Shown here: positions 37,042 through 48,944 of the stretch, piece after piece
How the letters are laid out: each line of letters starts with the position of its first letter
Position numbering within the stretch: the stretch's first letter is position 1
NCBI GenBank assembly: GCA_023078555.1
Contig: CM041199.1
Location: 8,747,315-8,811,314, forward strand
DNA: 64,000 bases
Direction: 5' to 3'
DNA from: Ulva prolifera
Lineage: Eukaryota > Chlorophyta > Ulvophyceae > Ulvales > Ulvaceae
Made by a program: the position numbers and the translations under genes
The notes under the pieces: generated by a model
What the model saw: the letters and a program-made list of their open reading frames with translations, nothing else
Database searches by the model: none
What the model was told of the DNA's origin: nothing

Positions 37042-39672
37042 CCAGGTGGCTTAAGCAACTCCCAAGCCTGTCTAGGCAACTCCCAAGCATGTTTGCGTAG
37101 AAACCTGGTCGCTTAAGCAACTCCCAAGCCTGTCTAGGCAACTGCCAAGCCTGTCTAGGCAACTCCCAAGCATGTTTGCATAGATACCAGGTGGCTTAAG
37201 CAACTCCCAAGCCTGTCTAGTCAACTCCCAAGCATGTTTGCGTAGAAACCAGGTGGCTTAAGCAACTCCCAAGCCCGTCTAGGCAACTCCCAAGCATGTT
37301 TGCGTAGAAACCTGGTCGCTTAAGCAACTCCCAAGCCTGTCTAGGCAACTGCCAAGCCTGTCTAGTCAAGTCCCAAGCATGTTTGCGTAGAAACCAGGTG
37401 GCTTAAGCAACTCCCAAGCCCGTCTAGGCAACTCCCAAGCATAATTGCATAGATACCAGGTGGCTTAAGCAACTCCCAAGCCTGTCTACGCAACTCCCAA
37501 GCATGTCTAGTCAACTCCTCAGCATGTTTGCGTAGAAACAAAGTCGTTTTAGCAACTCCCAAGCATGTCTAGTCAACTCCCAAGCATAATTGCATAGATA
37601 CCATGTGGCTTAAGCAACTCCCAAGCCTGTCTAGTCAAGTCCCAAGCATAATTGCATGGATACCAGGTGGCTTAAGCAACTCCCAAGCCTGTCTAGGCAA
37701 CTCCCAAGCATGTTTGCGTAGAAACCAGGTGGCTTAAGCAACTCCCAAGCCCGTCTAGGCAACTCCCAAGCATGTTTGCGTAGAAACCTGGTCGCTTAAG
37801 CAACTCCTAAGCCAGTCTAGGCAACTCCCAAGCATGTCTACTCAACTCCCAAGCATGTTTGCGTAGACTCCAGGCGGCTTAAGCAACTCCCAAGCCCGTC
37901 TAGTCAAGTCCCAAGCATAATTGCATGGATACCAGGTGGCTTAAGCAACTCCCAAGCCTGTCTAGGCAACTCCCAAGCATGTTTGCGTAGAAACCAGGTG
38001 GCTTAAGCAACTCCCAAGCCCGTCTAGGCAACTCCCAAGCATAATTGCATAGATACCAGGTGGCTTAAGCAACTCCCAAGCCTGTCTACGCAACTCCCAA
38101 GCATGTCTAGTCAACTCCTCAGCATGTTTGCGTAGAAACAAAGTCGTTTTAGCAACTCCCAAGCATGTCTAGTCAACTCCCAAGCATAATTGCATAGATA
38201 CCATGTGGCTTAAGCAACTCCCAAGCCTGTCTAGTCAAGTCCCAAGCATAATTGCATGGATACCAGGTGGCTTAAGCAACTCCCAAGCCTGTCTAGGCAA
38301 CTCCCAAGCATGTTTGCGTAGAAACCAGGTGGCTTAAGCAACTCCCAAGCCCGTCTAGGCAACTCCCAAGCATGTTTGCGTAGAAACCTGGTCGCTTAAG
38401 CAACTCCTAAGCCAGTCTAGGCAACTCCCAAGCATGTCTACTCAACTCCCAAGCATGTTTGCGTAGACTCCAGGCGGCTTAAGCAACTCCCAAGCCCGTC
38501 TAGGCAACTCCCAAGCATATTTGCTTAGAAAGCTGGTCCCTTAAGCAACTCCCAAGCCCGTCTGGGCAACTCCCAAGCATAATTGCATAGATACCAGGTG
38601 GCTTAAGCAACTCCCAAGCCTGTCTACGCAACTCCCAAGCATGTCTAGTCAACTCCTCAGCATGTTTGCGTAGAAACAAAGTCGTTTTAGCAACTCCCAA
38701 GCATGTCTAGTCAACTCCCAAGCATAATTGCATAGATACCATGTGGCTTAAGCAACTCCCAAGCCTGTCTAGTCAAGTCCCAAGCATGTTCGCGTAGAAA
38801 CCAGGTGGCTTAAGCAACTCCCAAGCCTGTCTAGGCAACTCCCAAGCATGTTTGCGTAGAAACCTGGTCGCTTAAGCAACTCCCAAGCCTGTCTAGGCAA
38901 CTGCCAAGCCTGTCTAGTCAAGTCCCAAGCATGTTTGCGTAGAAACCAGGTGGCTTAAGCAACTCCCAAGCCTGTCTAGGCAACTCCCAAGCATGTTTGC
39001 ATAGATACCAGGTGGCTTAAGCAACTCCCAAGCCTGTCTAGTCAACTCCCAAGCATGTTTGCGTAGAAACCAGGTGGCTTAAGCAACTCCCAAGCCCGTC
39101 TAGGCAACTCCCAAGCATGTTTGCGTAGAAACCTGGTCGCTTAAGCAACTCCCAAGCCTGTCTAGGCAACTCCCAAGCATGTCTACTCAACTCCCAAGCA
39201 TGTTTGCGTAGACTCCAGGCGGCTTAAGCAACTCCCAAGCCTGTCTAGGCAACTCCCAAGCATGTTTGCGTAGAAACCTGGTCGCTTAAGCAACTCCCAA
39301 GCCTGTCTAGGCAACTGCCAAGCCTGTCCTGTAAAGTCCCAAGCATGTTTGCGTAGAAACCAGGTGGCTTAAGCAACTCCCAAGCCTGTCTAGGCAACTC
39401 CCAAGCATGTTTGCATAGATACCATGTGGCTTAAGCAACTCCCAAGCCTGTCTAGTCAAGTCCCAAGCATGTTCGCGTAGAAACCAGGTCGCTTAAGCAA
39501 CTCCCAAGCCTGTCTAGGCAACTCCCAAGCCTGTCTAGTCAAGTCCCAAGCATGTTTGCGTAGAAACCAGGTGGCTTAAGCAACTCCCAAGCCCGTCTAG
39601 GCAACTCCCAAGCATAATTGCATAGATACCAGGTGGCTTAAGCAACTCCCAAGCCTGTCTAGGCAACTGCCA
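36817..39672. repeat. Left copy of a 2,856-bp tandem duplication
   Basis: Odd units 36830, 37513, 38113, 38651 recur at 39686, 40369, 40969, 41507. The private variant CCGTCTGGGCAAC lies near 38559 and 41415. The match runs to about 39423/42279, where ATACCATGTGG faces ATACCAGGTGG. 2856 equals 42 62-bp units plus twelve 21-bp subunits. Confidence 0.82.
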
Positions 39673-42279
39673 AGCATGTCTAGTCAACTCCTCAGCATGT
39701 TTGCGTAGAAACAAAGTCGTTTTAGCAACTCCCAAGCATGTCTAGTCAACTCCCAAGCATAATTGCATAGATACCATGTGGCTTAAGCAACTCCCAAGCC
39801 TGTCTAGTCAAGTCCCAAGCATGTTCGCGTAGAAACCAGGTGGCTTAAGCAACTCCCAAGCCCGTCTAGGCAACTCCCAAGCATGTTTGCGTAGAAACCA
39901 GGTGGCTTAAGCAACTCCCAAGCCTGTCTAGGCAACTCCCAAGCATGTTTGCGTAGAAACCTGGTCGCTTAAGCAACTCCCAAGCCTGTCTAGGCAACTG
40001 CCAAGCCTGTCTAGGCAACTCCCAAGCATGTTTGCATAGATACCAGGTGGCTTAAGCAACTCCCAAGCCTGTCTAGTCAACTCCCAAGCATGTTTGCGTA
40101 GAAACCAGGTGGCTTAAGCAACTCCCAAGCCCGTCTAGGCAACTCCCAAGCATGTTTGCGTAGAAACCTGGTCGCTTAAGCAACTCCCAAGCCTGTCTAG
40201 GCAACTGCCAAGCCTGTCTAGTCAAGTCCCAAGCATGTTTGCGTAGAAACCAGGTGGCTTAAGCAACTCCCAAGCCCGTCTAGGCAACTCCCAAGCATAA
40301 TTGCATAGATACCAGGTGGCTTAAGCAACTCCCAAGCCTGTCTACGCAACTCCCAAGCATGTCTAGTCAACTCCTCAGCATGTTTGCGTAGAAACAAAGT
40401 CGTTTTAGCAACTCCCAAGCATGTCTAGTCAACTCCCAAGCATAATTGCATAGATACCATGTGGCTTAAGCAACTCCCAAGCCTGTCTAGTCAAGTCCCA
40501 AGCATAATTGCATGGATACCAGGTGGCTTAAGCAACTCCCAAGCCTGTCTAGGCAACTCCCAAGCATGTTTGCGTAGAAACCAGGTGGCTTAAGCAACTC
40601 CCAAGCCCGTCTAGGCAACTCCCAAGCATGTTTGCGTAGAAACCTGGTCGCTTAAGCAACTCCTAAGCCAGTCTAGGCAACTCCCAAGCATGTCTACTCA
40701 ACTCCCAAGCATGTTTGCGTAGACTCCAGGCGGCTTAAGCAACTCCCAAGCCCGTCTAGTCAAGTCCCAAGCATAATTGCATGGATACCAGGTGGCTTAA
40801 GCAACTCCCAAGCCTGTCTAGGCAACTCCCAAGCATGTTTGCGTAGAAACCAGGTGGCTTAAGCAACTCCCAAGCCCGTCTAGGCAACTCCCAAGCATAA
40901 TTGCATAGATACCAGGTGGCTTAAGCAACTCCCAAGCCTGTCTACGCAACTCCCAAGCATGTCTAGTCAACTCCTCAGCATGTTTGCGTAGAAACAAAGT
41001 CGTTTTAGCAACTCCCAAGCATGTCTAGTCAACTCCCAAGCATAATTGCATAGATACCATGTGGCTTAAGCAACTCCCAAGCCTGTCTAGTCAAGTCCCA
41101 AGCATAATTGCATGGATACCAGGTGGCTTAAGCAACTCCCAAGCCTGTCTAGGCAACTCCCAAGCATGTTTGCGTAGAAACCAGGTGGCTTAAGCAACTC
41201 CCAAGCCCGTCTAGGCAACTCCCAAGCATGTTTGCGTAGAAACCTGGTCGCTTAAGCAACTCCTAAGCCAGTCTAGGCAACTCCCAAGCATGTCTACTCA
41301 ACTCCCAAGCATGTTTGCGTAGACTCCAGGCGGCTTAAGCAACTCCCAAGCCCGTCTAGGCAACTCCCAAGCATATTTGCTTAGAAAGCTGGTCCCTTAA
41401 GCAACTCCCAAGCCCGTCTGGGCAACTCCCAAGCATAATTGCATAGATACCAGGTGGCTTAAGCAACTCCCAAGCCTGTCTACGCAACTCCCAAGCATGT
41501 CTAGTCAACTCCTCAGCATGTTTGCGTAGAAACAAAGTCGTTTTAGCAACTCCCAAGCATGTCTAGTCAACTCCCAAGCATAATTGCATAGATACCATGT
41601 GGCTTAAGCAACTCCCAAGCCTGTCTAGTCAAGTCCCAAGCATGTTCGCGTAGAAACCAGGTGGCTTAAGCAACTCCCAAGCCTGTCTAGGCAACTCCCA
41701 AGCATGTTTGCGTAGAAACCTGGTCGCTTAAGCAACTCCCAAGCCTGTCTAGGCAACTGCCAAGCCTGTCTAGTCAAGTCCCAAGCATGTTTGCGTAGAA
41801 ACCAGGTGGCTTAAGCAACTCCCAAGCCTGTCTAGGCAACTCCCAAGCATGTTTGCATAGATACCAGGTGGCTTAAGCAACTCCCAAGCCTGTCTAGTCA
41901 ACTCCCAAGCATGTTTGCGTAGAAACCAGGTGGCTTAAGCAACTCCCAAGCCCGTCTAGGCAACTCCCAAGCATGTTTGCGTAGAAACCTGGTCGCTTAA
42001 GCAACTCCCAAGCCTGTCTAGGCAACTCCCAAGCATGTCTACTCAACTCCCAAGCATGTTTGCGTAGACTCCAGGCGGCTTAAGCAACTCCCAAGCCTGT
42101 CTAGGCAACTCCCAAGCATGTTTGCGTAGAAACCTGGTCGCTTAAGCAACTCCCAAGCCTGTCTAGGCAACTGCCAAGCCTGTCCTGTAAAGTCCCAAGC
42201 ATGTTTGCGTAGAAACCAGGTGGCTTAAGCAACTCCCAAGCCTGTCTAGGCAACTCCCAAGCATGTTTGCATAGATACC
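39673..42279. repeat. Right copy of the 2,856-bp tandem duplication
   Basis: Collinear with 36817-39423. Near its left edge (39656-39672) the usual CTGTCTACGCAACTCCC before the odd unit is replaced by CTGTCTAGGCAACTGCC, making 39686 the clearest case of a cassette with a changed left flank. That replacement marks the recombination joint between the two copies. Confidence 0.8.
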
Positions 42280-44138
42280 AGGTGGCTTAAGCAACTCCCA
42301 AGCCTGTCTAGTCAACTCCCAAGCATGTTTGCGTAGAAACCAGGTGGCTTAAGCAACTCCCAAGCCCGTCTAGGCAACTCCCAAGCATGTTTGCGTAGAA
42401 ACCTGGTCGCTTAAGCAACTCCCAAGCCTGTCTAGGCAACTGCCAAGCCTGTCTAGTCAAGTCCCAAGCATGTTTGCGTAGAAACCAGGTGGCTTAAGCA
42501 ACTCCCAAGCCTGTCTAGGCAACTCCCAAGCATGTTTGCGTAGAAACCAGGTGGCTTAAGCAACTCCCAAGCCTGTCTAGGCAACTCCCAAGCATAATTG
42601 CATGGATACCAGGTGGCTTAAGCAACTCCCAAGCCTGTCTAGGCAACTCCCAAGCATGTTTGCGTAGAAACCAGGTGGCTTAAGCAACTCCCAAGCCCGT
42701 CTAGGCAACTCCCAAGCATGTTTGCATAGAAACCTGGTCGCTTAAGCAACTCCTAAGCCAGTCTAGGCAACTCCCAAGCATGTCTACTCAACTCCCAAGC
42801 ATGTTTGCGTAGACTCCAGGCGGCTTAAGCAACTCCCAAGCCCGTCTAGTCAAGTCCCAAGCATAATTGCATGGATACCAGGTGGCTTAAGCAACTCCCA
42901 AGCCTGTCTAGGCAACTCCCAAGCATGTTTGCGTAGAAACCAGGTGGCTTAAGCAACTCCCAAGCCCGTCTAGGCAGCTCCCAAGCATAATTGCATAGAT
43001 ACCAGGTGGCTTAAGCAACTCCCAAGCCTGTCTACGCAACTCCCAAGCATGTCTAGTCAACTCCTCAGCATGTTTGCGTAGAAACAAAGTCGTTTTAGCA
43101 ACTCCCAAGCATGTCTAGTCAACTCCCAAGCATAATTGCATAGATACCATGTGGCTTAAGCAACTCCCAAGCCTGTCTAGTCAAGTCCCAAGCATGTTCG
43201 CGTAGAAACCAGGTGGCTTAAGCAACTCCCAAGCCCGTCTAGGCAACTCCCAAGCATGTTTGCGTAGAAACCTGGTCGCTTAAGCAACTCCCAAGCCTGT
43301 CTAGGCAACTCCCAAGCATGTCTACTCAACTCCCAAGCATGTTTGCGTAGACTCCAGGCGGCTTAAGCAACTCCCAAGCCTGTCTAGGCAACTCCCAAGC
43401 ATGTTTGCGTAGAAACCTGGTCGCTTAAGCAACTCCCAAGCCTGTCTAGGCAACTGCCAAGCCTGTATAGTCAAGTCCCAAGCATGTTTGCGTAGAAACC
43501 AGGTGGCTTAAGCAACTCCCAAGCCTGTCTAGGCAACTCCCAAGCATGTTTGCATAGATACCAGGTGGCTTAAGCAACTCCCAAGCCTGTCTAGTCAACT
43601 CCCAAGCATGTTTGCGTAGAAACCAGGTGGCTTAAGCAACTCCCAAGCCCGTCTAGGCAACTCCCAAGCATGTTTGCGTAGAAACCTGGTCGCTTAAGCA
43701 ACTCCCAAGCCTGTCTAGGCAACTCCCAAGCATAATTGCATAGATACCATGTGGCTTAAGCAACTCCCAAGCCTGTCTAGGCAACTCCCAAGCATAATTG
43801 CATAGATACCAGGTGGCTTAAGCAACTCCCAAGCCTGTCTACGCAACTCCCAAGCATGTCTAGTCAACTCCTCAGCATGTTTGCGTAGAAACAAAGTCGT
43901 TTTAGCAACTCCCAAGCATGTCTATTCAACTCCCAAGCATAATTGCATAGATACCATGTGGCTTAAGCAACTCCCAAGCATGTCTAGTCAAGTCCCAAGC
44001 ATGTTTGCGTAGAAACCAGGTGGCTTAAGCAACTCCCAAGCCTGTCTAGGCAACTCCCAAGCATAATTGCATAGATACCAGGTGGCTTAAGCAACGCCCA
44101 AGCCTGTCTAGGCAACTCCCAAGCATAATTGCATAGAT
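42280..44138. repeat. Mixed block between the 2.86-kb and 0.87-kb repeats
   Basis: Ordinary 62- and 83-bp units with cassettes at 43059 and 43866. CATAATTGCATGGATACC units near 42593 and 42867 resemble those of neighbouring blocks. Single private changes include GGCAGCTCCC near 42973 and GTCTATTCAAC near 43920. No regular higher-order repeat is evident. Confidence 0.65.
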
Positions 44139-46713
44139 ACCAGGTGGCTTAAGCAACTCCCAAGCCGGTCTAGTCAACTCCCAAGCACGTTTGCGTAGAA
44201 ACCAGGTGGCTTAAGCAACTCCCAAGCCTGTCTAGGCAACTCCCAAGCATAATTGCATAGATACCAGGTGGCTTAAGCAACTCCCAAGCCTGTCTACGCA
44301 ACTCCCAAGCATGTCTAGTCAACTCCCAAGCATGTTTGCGTAGAAAGCTGGTCGCTTAAGCAACTCCCAAGCCCGTCTAGGCAACTCCCAAGCATAATTG
44401 CATAGATACCATGTGGCTTAAGCAACTCCCAAGCCTGTCTACGCAACTCCCAAGCATGTCTAGTCTACTCCCAAGCATGTTTGCGCAGAAACCAGGTGGG
44501 TTAAGCAACTCCCAAGCCTGTCTAGGCAACTCCCAAGCATAATTGCATAGATACCATGTGGCTTAAGCAACTCCCAAGCATGTCTAGTCAAGTCCCAAGC
44601 ATGTTTGCGTAGAAACCAGGTGGCTTAAGCAACTCCCAAGCCCGTCTAGGCAACTCCCAAGCATGTTTGCGTAGAAACCTGGTCGCTTAAGCAACTCCCA
44701 AGCCTGTCTAGGCAACTCCCAAGCATAATTGCATAGATACCAGGTGGCTTAAGCAACTCCCAAGCCTGTCTAGGCAACTCCCAAGCATAATTGCATAGAT
44801 ACCAGGTGGCTTAAGCAACTCCCAAGCCTGTCTACGCAACTCCCAAGCATGTCTAGTCAACTCCTCAGCATGTTTGCGTAGAAACAAAGTCGTTTTAGCA
44901 ACTCCCAAGCATGTCTAGTCAACTCCCAAGCATAATTGCATAGATACCATGTGGCTTAAGCAACTCCCAAGCATGTCTAGTCAAGTCCCAAGCATGTTAG
45001 CGTAGAAACCAGGTGGCTTAAGCAACTCCCAAGCCGGTCTAGTCAACTCCCAAGCACGTTTGCGTAGAAACCAGGTGGCTTAAGCAACTCCCAAGCCTGT
45101 CTAGGCAACTCCCAAGCATAATTGCATAGATACCAGGTGGCTTAAGCAACTCCCAAGCCTGTCTACGCAACTCCCAAGCATGTCTAGTCAACTCCCAAGC
45201 ATGTTTGCGTAGAAAGCTGGTCGCTTAAGCAACTCCCAAGCCCGTCTAGGCAACTCCCAAGCATAATTGCATAGATACCATGTGGCTTAAGCAACTCCCA
45301 AGCCTGTCTACGCAACTCCCAAGCATGTCTAGTCTACTCCCAAGCATGTTTGCGCAGAAACCAGGTGGGTTAAGCAACTCCCAAGCCTGTCTAGGCAACT
45401 CCCAAGCATAATTGCATAGATACCATGTGGCTTAAGCAACTCCCAAGCATGTCTAGTCAAGTCCCAAGCATGTTTGCGTAGAAACCAGGTGGCTTAAGCA
45501 ACTCCCAAGCCCGTCTAGGCAACTCCCAAGCATGTTTGCGTAGAAACCTGGTCGCTTAAGCAACTCCCAAGCCTGTCTAGGCAACTCCCAAGCATAATTG
45601 CATAGATACCAGGTGGCTTAAGCAACTCCCAAGCCTGTCTAGGCAACTCCCAAGCATAATTGCATAGATACCAGGTGGCTTAAGCAACTCCCAAGCCTGT
45701 CTACGCAACTCCCAAGCATGTCTAGTCAACTCCTCAGCATGTTTGCGTAGAAACAAAGTCGTTTTAGCAACTCCCAAGCATGTCTAGTCAACTCCCAAGC
45801 ATAATTGCATAGATACCATGTGGCTTAAGCAACTCCCAAGCATGTCTAGTCAAGTCCCAAGCATGTTTGCGTAGAAACCAGGTGGCTTCAGCAACTCCCA
45901 AGCCTGTCTAGGCAACTCCCAAGCATAATTGCATAGATACTAGGTGGCTTAAGCAACGCCCAAGCCTGTCTAGTCAACTCCCAAGCATGTTAGCGTAGAA
46001 ACCAGGTGGCTTAAGCAACTCCCAAGCCGGTCTAGTCAACTCCCAAGCACGTTTGCGTAGAAACCAGGTGGCTTAAGCAACTCCCAAGCCTGTCTAGGCA
46101 ACTCCCAAGCATAATTGCATAGATACCAGGTGGCTTAAGCAACTCCCAAGCCTGTCTACGCAACTCCCAAGCATGTCTAGTCAACTCCCAAGCATGTTTG
46201 CGTAGAAAGCTGGTCGCTTAAGCAACTCCCAAGCCCGTCTAGGCAACTCCCAAGCATAATTGCATAGATACCATGTGGCTTAAGCAACTCCCAAGCCTGT
46301 CTACGCAACTCCCAAGCATGTCTAGTCTACTCCCAAGCATGTTTGCGCAGAAACCAGGTGGGTTAAGCAACTCCCAAGCCTGTCTAGGCAACTCCCAAGC
46401 ATAATTGCATAGATACCATGTGGCTTAAGCAACTCCCAAGCATGTCTAGTCAAGTCCCAAGCATGTTTGCGTAGAAACCAGGTGGCTTAAGCAACTCCCA
46501 AGCCCGTCTAGGCAACTCCCAAGCATGTTTGCGTAGAAACCTGGTCGCTTAAGCAACTCCCAAGCCTGTCTAGGCAACTCCCAAGCATAATTGCATAGAT
46601 ACCAGGTGGCTTAAGCAACTCCCAAGCCTGTCTAGGCAACTCCCAAGCATAATTGCATAGATACCAGGTGGCTTAAGCAACTCCCAAGCCTGTCTACGCA
46701 ACTCCCAAGCATG
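44139..46713. repeat. About 0.87-0.99 kb higher-order repeat, three copies
   Basis: Copies begin near 44139, 45008 and 46000. Offset 869 bp joins 44139-44998 to 45008-45867; offset 992 joins 44993-45721 to 45985-46713. Private marks in all three are AAGCCGGTCTAGTC (44163, 45032, 46024), AAGCACGTTTGCG (just after each) and GGTGGGTTAAGC. The repeat is rich in CATAATTGCATAG 41-mers and lacks the ATGTCTACTC trios seen elsewhere. Its third copy is cut off by AGCATGTTCGCG at about 46711. Confidence 0.82.
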
Positions 46714-48944
46714 TTCGCGTAGAAACCAGGTGGCTTAAGCAACTCCCAAGCCCGTCTAGTCAAGTCCCAAGCATAATTGCATGGATACCAGGTGGCTTAA
46801 GCAACTCCCAAGCCTGTCTAGGCAACTCCCAAGCATGTTTGCGTAGAAACCAGGTGGCTTAAGCAACTCCCAAGCCCGTCTAGGCAACTCCCAAGCATAA
46901 TTGCATAGATACCAGGTGGCTTAAGCAACTCCCAAGCCTGTCTACGCAACTCCCAAGCATGTCTAGTCAACTCCTCAGCATGTTTGCGTAGAAACAAAGT
47001 CGTTTTAGCAACTCCCAAGCATGTCTAGTCAACTCCCAAGCATAATTGCATAGATACCATGTGGCTTAAGCAACTCCCAAGCCTGTCTAGTCAAGTCCCA
47101 AGCATAATTGCATGGATACCAGGTGGCTTAAGCAACTCCCAAGCCTGTCTAGGCAACTCCCAAGCATGTTTGCGTAGAAACCAGGTGGCTTAAGCAACTC
47201 CCAAGCCCGTCTAGGCAACTCCCAAGCATGTTTGCGTAGAAACCTGGTCGCTTAAGCAACTCCTAAGCCAGTCTAGGCAACTCCCAAGCATGTCTACTCA
47301 ACTCCCAAGCATGTTTGCGTAGACTCCAGGCGGCTTAAGCAACTCCCAAGCCCGTCTAGGCAACTCCCAAGCATATTTGCTTAGAAAGCTGGTCCCTTAA
47401 GCAACTCCCAAGCCCGTCTAGGCAACTCCCAAGCATAATTGCATAGATACCAGGTGGCTTAAGCAACTCCCAGGCCTGTCTACGCAACTCCCAAGCATGT
47501 CTAGTCAACTCCTCAGCATGTTTGCGTAGAAACAAAGTCGTTTTAGCAACTCCCAAGCATGTCTAGTCAACTCCCAAGCATAATTGCATAGATACCATGT
47601 GGCTTAAGCAACTCCCAAGCCTGTCTAGTCAAGTCCCAAGCATGTTCGCGTAGAAACCAGGTGGCTTAAGCAACTCCCAAGCCCGTCTAGGCAACTCCCA
47701 AGCATGTTTGCGTAGAAACCTGGTCGCTTAAGCAACTCCCAAGCCTGTCTAGGCAACTCCCAAGCATGTCTACTCAACTCCCAAGCATGTTTGCGTAGAC
47801 TCCAGGCGGCTTAAGCAACTCCCAAGCCTGTCTAGGCAACTCCCAAGCATGTTTGCGTAGAAACCTGGTCGCTTAAGCAACTCCCAAGCCTGTCTAGGCA
47901 ACTGCCAAGCCTGTCTAGTCAAGTCCCAAGCATGTTTGCGTAGAAACCAGGTGGCTTAAGCAACTCCCAAGCCTGTCTAGGCAACTCCCAAGCATGTTTG
48001 CATAGATACCAGGTGGCTTAAGCAACTCCCAAGCCTGTCTAGTCAACTCCCAAGCATGTTTGCGTAGAAACCAGGTGGCTTAAGCAACTCCCAAGCCCGT
48101 CTAGGCAACTCCCAAGCATGTTTGCGTAGAAACCTGGTCGCTTAAGCAACTCCCAAGCCTGTCTAGGCAACTCCCAAGCATGTCTACTCAACTCCCAAGC
48201 ATGTTTGCGTAGACTCCAGGCGGCTTAAGCAACTCCCAAGCCTGTCTAGGCAACTCCCAAGCATGTTTGCGTAGAAACCTGGTCGCTTAAGCAACTCCCA
48301 AGCCTGTCTAGGCAACTGCCAAGCCTGTCCTGTAAAGTCCCAAGCATGTTTGCGTAGAAACCAGGTGGCTTAAGCAACTCCCAAGCCTGTCTAGGCAACT
48401 CCCAAGCATGTTTGCATAGATACCAGGTGGCTTAAGCAACTCCCAAGCCTGTCTAGTCAACTCCCAAGCATGTTTGCGTAGAAACCAGGTGGCTTAAGCA
48501 ACTCCCAAGCCCGTCTAGGCAACTCCCAAGCATGTTTGCGTAGAAACCTGGTCGCTTAAGCAACTCCCAAGCCTGTCTAGGCAACTGCCAAGCCTGTCTA
48601 GTCAAGTCCCAAGCATGTTTGCGTAGAAACCAGGTGGCTTAAGCAACTCCCAAGCCTGTCTAGGCAACTCCCAAGCATGTTTGCGTAGAAACCAGGTGGC
48701 TTAAGCAACTCCCAAGCCTGTCTAGGCAACTCCCAAGCATAATTGCATGGATACCAGGTGGCTTAAGCAACTCCCAAGCCTGTCTAGGCAACTCCCAAGC
48801 ATGTCTACTCAACTCCCAAGCATGTTTGCGTAGACTCCAGGCGGCTTAAGCAACTCCCAAGCCTGTCTAGGCAACTCCCAAGCATGTTTGCGTAGAAACC
48901 TGGTCGCTTAAGCAACTCCCAAGCCTGTCTAGGCAAGTCCCAAG
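46714..48944. repeat. Block continuing the 12,747-offset copy
   Basis: From about 46829 this follows 34082 onwards at offset 12,747. Just before, 46724-46828 resembles the CATAATTGCATGG joint at about 37.9 kb, suggesting that more than one older block contributed. Odd units at 46969 and 47507. Confidence 0.7.
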
